The notes beneath the pieces are model-generated. The model was not told the DNA's origin and made no database searches. It was given only the letters and a program-made list of their open reading frames with translations. This document shows positions 1-6,322 of a stretch of DNA of 7,369 nucleotides, in pieces. Each line of letters opens with the position of its first letter. Within the stretch, counting starts at the first letter, position 1. The DNA is from Cytophagaceae bacterium (GTDB taxonomy: Bacteria; Bacteroidota; Bacteroidia; Cytophagales; Spirosomataceae). A program made the translations under genes and the position numbers. Location of the stretch: NCBI GenBank assembly GCA_947459055.1, contig CANHCG010000077.1:1-7369 (forward strand), written 5' to 3'.

Positions 1-1
1 A

Positions 2-1096
2 TACATGACGGTGTTGGAATCGTATGCGCGGGTGCATTTGCGGATTGTGGTGCCGGCGATCATTCGGGAATTGTATTTACGGATTTCGAATGCGATTTTA
101 ATTTTGGGTTTTGGTTGGGGGTATTTGAGTTTTCACGAGCTGATTCAGTGTATCACGCTTTCGTATGTGGTGGCGGTAATTGGGCTTTTGGTTTACATAA
201 AACAACTCAAACGATTTTATACACGGCTTGATTTTTCGTTTTTGCGGCAACCCATTTTTAAAGAGATGTGTTCGTATGGAGGCTGGGTGTTGTTGGCCGG
301 CGCGAGTTTTACACTGATTCAGCACATTGAAAAATTAATGCTTCCGGCCTATGCGGGAGGATTGGGGACGACGGCGATTTTTGATATTAATTCCCGGATG
401 GGTTTGATGATTGCGATTCCGCGGAATGTGATTGCGGCGATTAGTACGCCATTGTTGGCCCAAGCTTGGAAACGAAATGATTCAAACCAAATAGAGGAAA
501 TTTATCGAAAATCGTCGCTGAATTTATTATTGGTCGGCTGCTTTTTATTCCTCCTCATCTGGTGCAATTTGGACTTTATCTACCAAATCATCCCCCGCCA
601 TGAAATTTATGAAGCGGGGAAATGGGTAGTGCTGATGGTAGGAATTAGTAAGATCATCGACATGGGTACGGGTTTGAATTCGGAGATTTTAATTAATTCA
701 ACTTATTACCGCTACGACCTATTTTTTTACATGGTATTAGCCCTCTGTGTGGTGATTGGGAATCTGATTTTTATTCCGTTGTATTCGTATAATGGGGCGG
801 CGTTGGCGGCCTTAATCGCCTTGGTGATTTACAATACGATTAAGTTTGTGTTTATCTGGAAAAAAATGGGCTTACAGCCTTTTGAGTGGAGGACGGGAAT
901 GATCTTGTTGGTGAGTATCGGTATTTATGTTGTCGTTGAATGGATTCCGGTCATTGAGGGTTCCCAATGGCTGGCCTGGGTGATGAATATCGGACTAAGG
1001 AGTCTGGCGATAGGGATATTGTTTGTTGGGGCTAGTTGGAAATTGCATTTATCGCCCGATTTAGAAGAGCTGATTAAAACGTATTGGAAAAAATGA
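2..1096 (+). CDS. Polysaccharide flippase (Wzx/MATE-like), 5'-truncated by window edge
   Basis: This is a multi-pass inner-membrane protein that probably flips a lipid-linked oligosaccharide repeat unit to the periplasmic side. The reading frame is open to the window edge. The first ATG is at 5, but the visible 363 residues are shorter than the roughly 430-500 usual for the family, so the true start and the first few helices probably lie upstream. About ten hydrophobic segments are visible (near residues 27-44, 47-65, 92-108, 132-151, 172-196, 207-229, 238-259, 263-285, 297-317 and 325-344), separated by short basic loops such as KQLKRFYTR (66-74) and AWKRND (154-159). The stretch YARVHLRIVVP followed by RELYLR (7-26) resembles the cytoplasmic loop of Bacteroidota lipopolysaccharide/oligosaccharide flippases; this is family recall, not a search result. 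The stop TGA overlaps the next gene's ATG (ATGA, 1093-1096). The family is well supported. Substrate specificity cannot be read from the sequence. Confidence 0.85.
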   Translation, partial: YMTVLESYARVHLRIVVPAIIRELYLRISNAILILGFGWGYLSFHELIQCITLSYVVAVIGLLVYIKQLKRFYTRLDFSFLRQPIFKEMCSYGGWVLLAGASFTLIQHIEKLMLPAYAGGLGTTAIFDINSRMGLMIAIPRNVIAAISTPLLAQAWKRNDSNQIEEIYRKSSLNLLLVGCFLFLLIWCNLDFIYQIIPRHEIYEAGKWVVLMVGISKIIDMGTGLNSEILINSTYYRYDLFFYMVLALCVVIGNLIFIPLYSYNGAALAALIALVIYNTIKFVFIWKKMGLQPFEWRTGMILLVSIGIYVVVEWIPVIEGSQWLAWVMNIGLRSLAIGILFVGASWKLHLSPDLEELIKTYWKK

Positions 1097-2304
1097 AAAT
1101 AATGTTGTTGGCCGGTGGTTTGCCCCATTATTACAATTTGGTTTTGAACAAATTGCAAAAGGATTTTGGGGTTGAGGTCTGTGTTGTGGCGCCGAAGGGC
1201 AATGGCGCGACGCTGGGGGCGGGGGTATTTGAAAGTCAGTCGGGCATTGAATTTAAAGTCTTTTTCCAAGAAGAATACACGACCTATTATGGCAAAAAAT
1301 TCTTCAAGGGTTTGCGGGAATTAGTTTTGCAGGAGAAACCAAATATTTTGATGGTCAATTGGCCATATCAAGTTTCCTTTGTCTTTTATCCTTTTTGGTA
1401 TCGTTTTTTACGATCGCAAAACATTGCCTTGATTTCCAAAGAAATCCCGTTCCAGGTACCGCATTACAAAGAGGCCATTGATTATTATATATCGGGGGGC
1501 GGGGTGACTGAAAATCAACAGGCGCATCAGCAAAGTAGTTCGGTACTTGCCAAATTAAAATTTGCCATCGTGCGTGAAACACGGCGCATATTTTCGAACC
1601 TAGTGGATGCGCATATCAATTACCTAGACGAGGCTCGGGCCTTACATGCGAGTTATGGGGTGCCTTCTGAAAAGGTTTTTGTGACGGCAAATTCACCGGA
1701 TACGGATGAGATTTTTAGGGTATTACATGCGATTGAGGCGCAAGGTTCGATGGAGCATTATCCATTTCGCTTATTGCATGTGGGCCGACTCGTTAAATGG
1801 AAACAAGTTGATTTACTCATCCAAGCCACGGTAGAACTAAAGAAAAAATTCTCAAAAACCGAATTGGAGATTGTGGGCGATGGTCCTGAAATGGCAGCTT
1901 TACAAGCACAAGTTCGGGCCGCGGATGCGGAAGATTACATCCATTTTTCAGGAGGAATCTATGAATTAGAAGCTTTGGGCAAGATTAGTTTGAGCGCGGG
2001 CATTTATGTGTTGGCCGGGATGGGGGGCTTGTCGATTAATGAGGCGATGTGTTTTGGTAAGCCGGTGATTTGTTCGGTGGCGGATGGGACGGAGAAGCGC
2101 TTGGTGAAGGAAGGGATTAATGGGCATTATTTTGAATCGGGATCTTTGGGCGATTTGGTTGACAAAATCACATTGCTTTTTAATGAGCCCGAAAAAATCA
2201 AAACCATGGGTGAAAAATCGAGAGAAATCATCGAAACAGAAATCAATATTCATACGGTGTTGGGGAATTACTTGACGGCTTTTAGGTTTGCAGCGAAAAG
2301 TTAA
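1093..2304 (+). CDS. Glycosyltransferase, GT4-like (GT-B fold)
   Basis: A 403-residue cytoplasmic glycosyltransferase that probably adds one sugar to the repeat unit. The start is the ATG at 1093, in an ATGA overlap with the flippase stop. A TTG at 1084 would add only three residues and is less likely. The N-terminal domain (1-205) opens with MKIMLLAGGLPHYYN, the first Rossmann strand and glycine loop of GT-B enzymes. The C-terminal domain has LLHVGRLVKWKQVDLLIQA (227-245), the LEIVGDGPE nucleotide-sugar signature (258-266) and a GGLSINEAMCFGKPVI block (311-326). In this last block the usual EX7E motif is incomplete: E317 is the second glutamate, but residue 309, where the first should be, is glycine. 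Related Bacteroidota enzymes of the PGxxGL type also depart from EX7E, so this probably marks a subfamily rather than loss of function. Donor and acceptor are unknown. It is probably co-transcribed with the flippase. Confidence 0.85.
   Translation: MKIMLLAGGLPHYYNLVLNKLQKDFGVEVCVVAPKGNGATLGAGVFESQSGIEFKVFFQEEYTTYYGKKFFKGLRELVLQEKPNILMVNWPYQVSFVFYPFWYRFLRSQNIALISKEIPFQVPHYKEAIDYYISGGGVTENQQAHQQSSSVLAKLKFAIVRETRRIFSNLVDAHINYLDEARALHASYGVPSEKVFVTANSPDTDEIFRVLHAIEAQGSMEHYPFRLLHVGRLVKWKQVDLLIQATVELKKKFSKTELEIVGDGPEMAALQAQVRAADAEDYIHFSGGIYELEALGKISLSAGIYVLAGMGGLSINEAMCFGKPVICSVADGTEKRLVKEGINGHYFESGSLGDLVDKITLLFNEPEKIKTMGEKSREIIETEINIHTVLGNYLTAFRFAAKS
2260..2290 (+). promoter_or_regulatory. Candidate Bacteroidota promoter for the wecB unit
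   Basis: TTG at 2260-2262 and TAGGTTTG at 2283-2290 are separated by exactly 20 bases, matching the Bacteroidota primary sigma consensus (TTG, 19-21 bases, TAnnTTTG). It lies inside the 3' end of the preceding glycosyltransferase gene and would give wecB a leader of about 100 bases. Perfect -7 motifs also occur by chance inside genes here (841-848 and 5976-5983), but neither has a TTG at the right distance. Moderate support only. Confidence 0.45.
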
Positions 2305-2360
2305 AAGCCATTTAAAAAGACAAGACAGCGTAAAGACCCTTAATTCTTAACTCATTTCCT

Positions 2361-2368
2361 TATCTTTG
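2361..2368 (+). promoter_or_regulatory. Second candidate -7 element upstream of wecB
   Basis: TATCTTTG is a perfect TAnnTTTG match in the only sizeable intergenic gap, 27 bases before the wecB ATG. No TTG is found at 19-21 bases upstream; the nearest is TTA at 2340-2342 with an 18-base spacer. If used, transcription would start around 2373-2376 and leave a leader of about 20 bases. The element overlaps the left arm of an inverted repeat. Confidence 0.4.
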
Positions 2369-2390
2369 TTCCTTGATCTAACACAAAGAT
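2362..2390 (+). repeat. 8-bp perfect inverted repeat in the wecB leader
   Basis: ATCTTTGT (2362-2369) and ACAAAGAT (2383-2390) are exact reverse complements separated by 13 bases. The right arm ends five bases before the wecB ATG. In RNA from the upstream promoter candidate this could fold as a hairpin next to the start codon. In DNA the left arm covers the -7 element at 2361-2368, so it could also be an operator. There is no T-run after it, so it is not a typical intrinsic terminator. The arms are AT-rich and chance is possible. Confidence 0.4.
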
Positions 2391-2395
2391 TCTAA

Positions 2396-3541
2396 ATGAA
2401 AGTTATTCAGGTAGTCGGGGCGCGGCCCAATTTCATGAAAGTCGCTCCCTTGCATCGAGCCATTCAACAATTATCGGGTTGGACCTCCAAAATCGTTCAC
2501 ACGGGACAGCATTTTGATGCCAAAATGAGCGATGTGTTTTTTACCCAATTGGAATTACCCAAACCTGATTATTTTTTAGGAATCGGCGGCGGCTCGCATA
2601 CCGAGGTGACCGCACATATCATGCTCGCTTTCGAGAAAATCGTAGCGGATGAAAAGCCCGATTTAATTATTGTCGTAGGAGATGTAACATCTACTTTGGC
2701 TTGTACCTTAGTGGCTATTAAAATGGGTATTCCTGTGGCCCATGTGGAAGCGGGTTTACGAAGTTTCGACCGCACCATGCCGGAAGAATTAAACCGACTA
2801 TTGACGGATTCTGTGGCCAATTATTTATTCGTGACTGAAGAAAGTGGCCTCAACCATTTAAAAAATGAAGGGGTACCTGACGAAAAAGTATTTTTCAGCG
2901 GCAATGTCATGATCGATTCCTTGGTTCGCTACCAAGAAAAAGCAAAAAATAGCACCATCCTTACCGACCTTGGTCTACAGCCTTCGGACTCAGGACAATC
3001 TTCTTCCGAATTCGGACTAATCCCTTCGAACTACATCGTAATGACGATGCACCGACCGGCCAACGTAGACACCGAAAAAGGCCTCCTTTCCATTTTAGAA
3101 TTAATGGAACTCAGCGCCCAAAAAACCAAAATCGTTTTTCCCATCCATCCCCGCACCCGTGCGCACATGGACAAATTTGGATTAACGAAACGCATGGAGG
3201 CTGTACCTAATTTGATCTTAACGGAGCCTTTAGGTTATTTGGAATTCATTCAATTAATGAGCCATGCCAAAGCCATTTTAACCGATTCGGGTGGTATTCA
3301 AGAGGAAACTACCTATTTGGGAATCCCTTGTTTAACCTTCCGCGATTCGACAGAAAGACCCGTAACGGTAACGCTCGGCACAAACCAATTATTAGCCGAT
3401 TTAGACCCGCAAAAAACCTACCAAGCTCTAGAAAAAATACTTGCCGGCGAGGTCAAAAAAGGAAGCATTCCTCCACTTTGGGACGGACATGCGGCCGAAC
3501 GAATTGCAAACACGCTCCACGGAATTTTTGAAAAAAAATGA
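2396..3541 (+). CDS. wecB: UDP-N-acetylglucosamine 2-epimerase (non-hydrolysing)
   Basis: A cytoplasmic enzyme of 381 residues that interconverts UDP-GlcNAc and UDP-ManNAc, the precursor of ManNAc-type sugars in surface polysaccharides. Family signatures run in order: GARPNFMK (8-15), HTGQHFD (35-41), VVGDVTST (93-100), HVEAGLRSFDR (116-126), MPEELNR (128-134), GNVMID (169-174), MTMHRPANVD (216-225), PIHPR (249-253), EPLGYLEF (277-284), TDSGGIQEE (296-304) and the TERP/GTN block (319-330). D96, E118, E131 and H219 correspond to the acidic residues and histidine implicated in catalysis in E. coli WecB. All are present, so the enzyme should be active. Between GNVMID and MHRPANVD the spacing is about 14 residues longer than I recall for Bacteroidota homologues, and this stretch contains a degenerate repeat. 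It is the first gene of the downstream unit, after a 91-base gap, and its stop overlaps the methyltransferase start. No UDP-ManNAc dehydrogenase gene is in the window. Confidence 0.95.
   Translation: MKVIQVVGARPNFMKVAPLHRAIQQLSGWTSKIVHTGQHFDAKMSDVFFTQLELPKPDYFLGIGGGSHTEVTAHIMLAFEKIVADEKPDLIIVVGDVTSTLACTLVAIKMGIPVAHVEAGLRSFDRTMPEELNRLLTDSVANYLFVTEESGLNHLKNEGVPDEKVFFSGNVMIDSLVRYQEKAKNSTILTDLGLQPSDSGQSSSEFGLIPSNYIVMTMHRPANVDTEKGLLSILELMELSAQKTKIVFPIHPRTRAHMDKFGLTKRMEAVPNLILTEPLGYLEFIQLMSHAKAILTDSGGIQEETTYLGIPCLTFRDSTERPVTVTLGTNQLLADLDPQKTYQALEKILAGEVKKGSIPPLWDGHAAERIANTLHGIFEKK
2966..3034 (+). repeat. Degenerate 42-bp-period repeat inside wecB
   Basis: Residues DLGLQPSDS (codons from 2966) recur as EFGLIPSNY (codons from 3008), 14 codons downstream; 17 of 27 bases match. 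CCTTCGGACT (2981-2990) recurs as CCTTCGAACT (3023-3032) with one mismatch. TTCGGACT is also repeated exactly at 3011-3018, and a 12-bp perfect palindrome, TCCGAATTCGGA, sits at 3005-3016. The reading frame is kept throughout. This looks like an old in-frame duplication or a small inserted repeat. Confidence 0.5.
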
Positions 3542-4290
3542 AACAAGAAGCGCTCACGGACTACGATTTCTGGAAAAATTATTGGCTAAGTAAAGTTGGC
3601 CTAGCCTTCCCTATTCCAGTGAATTACCCGTTTACACATGAATTAAAGCAGACGATTCAGGCACATCAAACAAAAAACCTGCTTGAAATCGGTGGTTTCC
3701 CTGGCTATTATTCCGTTTGGGCCAACAAAGAATTAGGCGTTCAATCTACCCTACTCGATTTTGTCATCCTCCCGGAAATCGTCGATGATCTAAAAAAAGC
3801 AAATCAATTAAATGCCGACATCGAACTTTGGGAAAAAGATTTATTTAGCTCGGAAGAAAAGGGATTCGATTCCTTCGATTTGGTGATTTCAAATGGCCTC
3901 ATCGAGCATTTTCCAGACACAGAAGAAATCCTAGCCAAACACATACAGTACCTAAAAAAGGGCGGACAATTATTTGTTAGTTTACCTAATTTTCGAGGCT
4001 TAAACGGCTGGTTTCAACGGCAATTCGATCCCGAAAATTATGCCAAACACCACATTCCTTGCATGGATATCGATTTCCTGCGCGCACAATGTGAAAAATT
4101 AAGCCTTTCAAATATTTCAGTGAGCTATACGGGAGGATTTATGTTGTGGTTAGAAAATGAAAAGCAACAACCTTTTTGGGTGAAATTTTTGAAAAAAACT
4201 TGTTGGCTTCCCCTAAAAATATTCTTCAAATTAATCCCCATCCAAACCAAAGCCTTCGCTCCCTATATCCTCATTCAAGCAGAAAAATAA
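3538..4290 (+). CDS. Class I SAM-dependent methyltransferase
   Basis: A 250-residue protein with a Rossmann methyltransferase domain. Motif I is NLLEIGGFPGYYS (47-59), where the acidic E50 and the G52/G55 loop should hold S-adenosylmethionine. The next acidic strand end is LLDF (72-75). The DLVISNGLIEHF block (114-125) is motif IV plus the following helix, and KKGGQLFVSLPNF (140-152) is motif V, as in Methyltransf_11/23-type enzymes. The C-terminal 40 residues are hydrophobic and basic (FWVKFLKKTCWLPLKIFFKL, 213-232) and may bring the protein close to the membrane. Its place between sugar-nucleotide and glycosyltransferase genes suggests it methylates a sugar of the polysaccharide, for example capping or modifying a residue; this is inference. 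The ATG overlaps the wecB stop (ATGA, 3538-3541) just after a run of eight A. Its stop overlaps the next ATG by one base (TAATG). Confidence 0.85.
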   Translation: MKQEALTDYDFWKNYWLSKVGLAFPIPVNYPFTHELKQTIQAHQTKNLLEIGGFPGYYSVWANKELGVQSTLLDFVILPEIVDDLKKANQLNADIELWEKDLFSSEEKGFDSFDLVISNGLIEHFPDTEEILAKHIQYLKKGGQLFVSLPNFRGLNGWFQRQFDPENYAKHHIPCMDIDFLRAQCEKLSLSNISVSYTGGFMLWLENEKQQPFWVKFLKKTCWLPLKIFFKLIPIQTKAFAPYILIQAEK

Positions 4291-5549
4291 TGGCCATCAA
4301 ACCGCTTCGTATTGCGCTTCTTACCTACCATAAGGAAAATGGTGGGGCAGGAATTGCTTGTGGTCGACTTGCCGAGGCGTTGCGAAATGCGGGACATGAG
4401 GTTACCTACTTGGATGCGGCAGATGTGGCGAAAAACACCTTTCAAAAAGCCATCGCCTGGTTGCGATTTATCCTCGAACGCCTTTATTTTTTAGGACATG
4501 AGCGCGACAAATCGATTCGATTTTTATTCAATCCAGGTATTTTCGGTCAAGATCTTTCTACACATCCCGCGCTCGTTCAAGCGGACATTATTCATATCCA
4601 TTGGGTAAATTTTGGATTTTTGGGCATCGGGGATATTCGGAAATTAATAGGCATGGGGAAACCGGTTTTCTGGACATTACATGATATGTGGGCCTTTACG
4701 GGCGGTTGCCATCACAGTGGCTCCTGTACCCGGTACGAAGAAAATTGTGGACAATGTCCCTTCTTGAAATCACCTGCCTACACCGACCTTTCGCATCAAT
4801 TATGGGGCAAAAAATGGATGGCCTTCCGTTCTAACAACTTAAAAATCATCACGTGCAGCGAATGGCTTGGCGCAAAAGCCAAATCCAGTAGCATTCTATC
4901 AAACCACGAAATCCAATCCATCCCGAATGCCCTCGACCTACAAAAATTTGCTCCGGTCCAAAAAACAATGATCAAAACAAATTTGGGTTTAGACATTCAT
5001 AAAAAATACATATTGTTTGTTGCCATGCGTGCTTTCGCTCCGGCCAAAGGCTTTAGCTATTTAAAACAAGCGATTGACCTTTGGGTAAAAAACAATCCTG
5101 AATCAAAGCGAAAAACGGAACTGTTGGTCATCGGAGAAATCCAGAATCCTGCCGCATTCGAGGCGCTAGCTTTACCAGCAAGGCTCGTCGGGAAATTGAC
5201 CGACAGCAAAAAAATGGCCGAGTATTATGCTGCGGCCGATGTATTCGTAACCCCCTCCTTGGAAGAAAATTTACCAAATACGATTATGGAGGCGATGGCC
5301 TGCGGCACCCCTTGTGTCGGCTTTCATGTCGGTGGTATTCCTGAAATGATTGATCATCAAATCAATGGCTACGTAGCAAAACCTCTGAATGCAGAAGATT
5401 TAGCAGATGGGATCCAATGGACCCTCCAACATCCCGAAGCCGGTCAAGCCGCTCGAAAAAAAGCCGAAACGAATTATGCAGCACTGATTGTCGCCCAAAA
5501 ACATGTCGATTTTTACCAAAAAGCCCTCGCGGAAATCGCCCATGCTTAG
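4290..5549 (+). CDS. Glycosyltransferase, GT4 family, WcaC-like
   Basis: A 419-residue GT-B glycosyltransferase for polysaccharide assembly. The start is the ATG at 4290 (TAATG overlap with the methyltransferase stop). A TTG at 4176 would add 38 residues lying wholly inside the upstream gene, and the GT-B first strand RIALLTYHKENGGAG (7-21) follows directly after 4290. The N-terminal domain has the IIHIHWVNFG segment (100-109) and TLHDMWAFTGGC (129-140), followed by a cysteine cluster at C140, C146, C153 and C156 (CGQCP). E. coli WcaC of colanic acid synthesis has a comparable segment, as I recall it. The C-terminal domain has ILFVAMRAFAPAKGF (241-255), ELLVIGE (277-283) and the EX7E motif intact as E326 and E334 in EENLPNTIMEAMACGTPCV (325-343). 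Donor and acceptor cannot be fixed from sequence. Its end overlaps the GT2 gene by eight bases. Confidence 0.9.
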   Translation: MAIKPLRIALLTYHKENGGAGIACGRLAEALRNAGHEVTYLDAADVAKNTFQKAIAWLRFILERLYFLGHERDKSIRFLFNPGIFGQDLSTHPALVQADIIHIHWVNFGFLGIGDIRKLIGMGKPVFWTLHDMWAFTGGCHHSGSCTRYEENCGQCPFLKSPAYTDLSHQLWGKKWMAFRSNNLKIITCSEWLGAKAKSSSILSNHEIQSIPNALDLQKFAPVQKTMIKTNLGLDIHKKYILFVAMRAFAPAKGFSYLKQAIDLWVKNNPESKRKTELLVIGEIQNPAAFEALALPARLVGKLTDSKKMAEYYAAADVFVTPSLEENLPNTIMEAMACGTPCVGFHVGGIPEMIDHQINGYVAKPLNAEDLADGIQWTLQHPEAGQAARKKAETNYAALIVAQKHVDFYQKALAEIAHA

Positions 5550-6300
5550 TATCATCACCATCACTTTTCAGGCAGAAGCGTATATTGAACGGACGCTACA
5601 AAGTATAGCCGAACAAGGACACCGGGAGGCGATTGAATTTATTGTGATCGACGGCGCATCGAAAGACAGCACTTTGGATCTTTTAAAACGATCTCCGATA
5701 AAAATAGACCAACTCATCTCCGAAAAAGACCACGGCATTTATGATGCGATGAATAAAGGACTTCGAATCGCCAAAGGAGATTATGTGCTTTTTATGAACG
5801 CGGGCGACACTTTTTATGACGCACACGCATTATCCCATTTAATACAGGACTTAAATGAGGAGCCAGATGTGCTGTATGGGGATGCTCAATTTGTCAACTT
5901 GGCCGGCCAGCCCATCGGCCTTCGAAGTGAAGTCACGCCCCATCGATTGCCAGAACATGCCAATTGGAAGGATTTTAAGTTTGGAATGGTGATATGCCAT
6001 CAAGCCTTCGTGGTGAAAAGATCCATTGCACCTGCATTTTCCCTAGATTATGCACTTAGTTCAGACATTGATTGGGAAATTTCTTGCCTCAAACTAGCCT
6101 CTAAAATCAAAAAAAGTGAACGACCCATTTGCAATTATTTAATGGGCGGGGCTTCGGTCCAACAATTAAAAAAATCCTGGATTGAACGTTTTCAAGTCCT
6201 TTCTAAGCATTTTGGAATTTTTCAAGCCCTCCTTTTTCATCTGCTTATTATTTTCAGAGGAATTCGTTTTGCCTTAAGAAAAGGTGACAAATATTGGTAA
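5542..6300 (+). CDS. Glycosyltransferase, GT2 family, WcaE-like
   Basis: A 252-residue inverting GT-A glycosyltransferase, probably working at the inner face of the cytoplasmic membrane. The ATG at 5542 is chosen because MLSIITITFQAEAYIERTL is the canonical GT2 first strand and helix. TTG at 5488 or ATG at 5503 would only add residues read out of frame from the upstream gene. Motifs are IEFIVIDGASKDST (31-44) with the nucleotide-binding D37, SEKDHGIYDAMNKGL (60-74), and GDYVLFMNAGDTF (79-91), where NAGD takes the DxD position. CHQAFVV (152-158) and the SSDIDWEISCLK segment (173-184) complete the acceptor side. The order and wording match E. coli WcaE (colanic acid) as I recall it. The C-terminus carries a hydrophobic stretch (ALLFHLLIIF, 229-238) followed by basic residues, suggesting membrane association. 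It is the last gene of the polysaccharide unit and overlaps the preceding gene by eight bases. Confidence 0.92.
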   Translation: MLSIITITFQAEAYIERTLQSIAEQGHREAIEFIVIDGASKDSTLDLLKRSPIKIDQLISEKDHGIYDAMNKGLRIAKGDYVLFMNAGDTFYDAHALSHLIQDLNEEPDVLYGDAQFVNLAGQPIGLRSEVTPHRLPEHANWKDFKFGMVICHQAFVVKRSIAPAFSLDYALSSDIDWEISCLKLASKIKKSERPICNYLMGGASVQQLKKSWIERFQVLSKHFGIFQALLFHLLIIFRGIRFALRKGDKYW

Positions 6301-6322
6301 TAATTAATAAATTTAGGGTCTT

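Noticed and set aside
98..325. Antisense open frame of 75 codons inside the flippase gene; similar frames at 925-1269, 1355-1582, 1966-2253, 2569-2820 and 4796-4996 on the minus strand
   Set aside because: Each lies inside a well-supported + strand gene, shows no family motif or signal peptide, and has a composition expected of a complementary-strand shadow.
2305..2360. Intrinsic terminator after the first glycosyltransferase gene
   Set aside because: No GC-rich stem followed by a T-run can be found in the gap, so readthrough into wecB remains possible.
3328..3531. Short + strand frames inside wecB (3328-3531), the GT4 gene (4312-4494) and the GT4/GT2 junction (5417-5608)
   Set aside because: They are out-of-frame readings of conserved coding sequence, and the resulting peptides are basic and of low complexity with no recognisable domain.
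4176..4289. TTG at 4176 as an upstream start for the GT4 gene, and likewise TTG at 5488 for the GT2 gene and TTG at 1084 for the first glycosyltransferase
   Set aside because: The added residues lie within the upstream gene and precede the canonical first beta strand of each family. An ATG exists at the expected place with a short overlap typical of this cluster.
5976..5983. Perfect TAAGTTTG -7 motif inside the GT2 gene (and another at 841-848 in the flippase)
   Set aside because: No TTG at the right distance and no gene start nearby; taken as chance background for this motif.
6308..6315. TAAATTTA as a -7 promoter element before the barrel-protein gene
   Set aside because: The last base departs from TAnnTTTG, there is no TTG at 19-21 bases upstream, and it sits only seven bases before the ATG.
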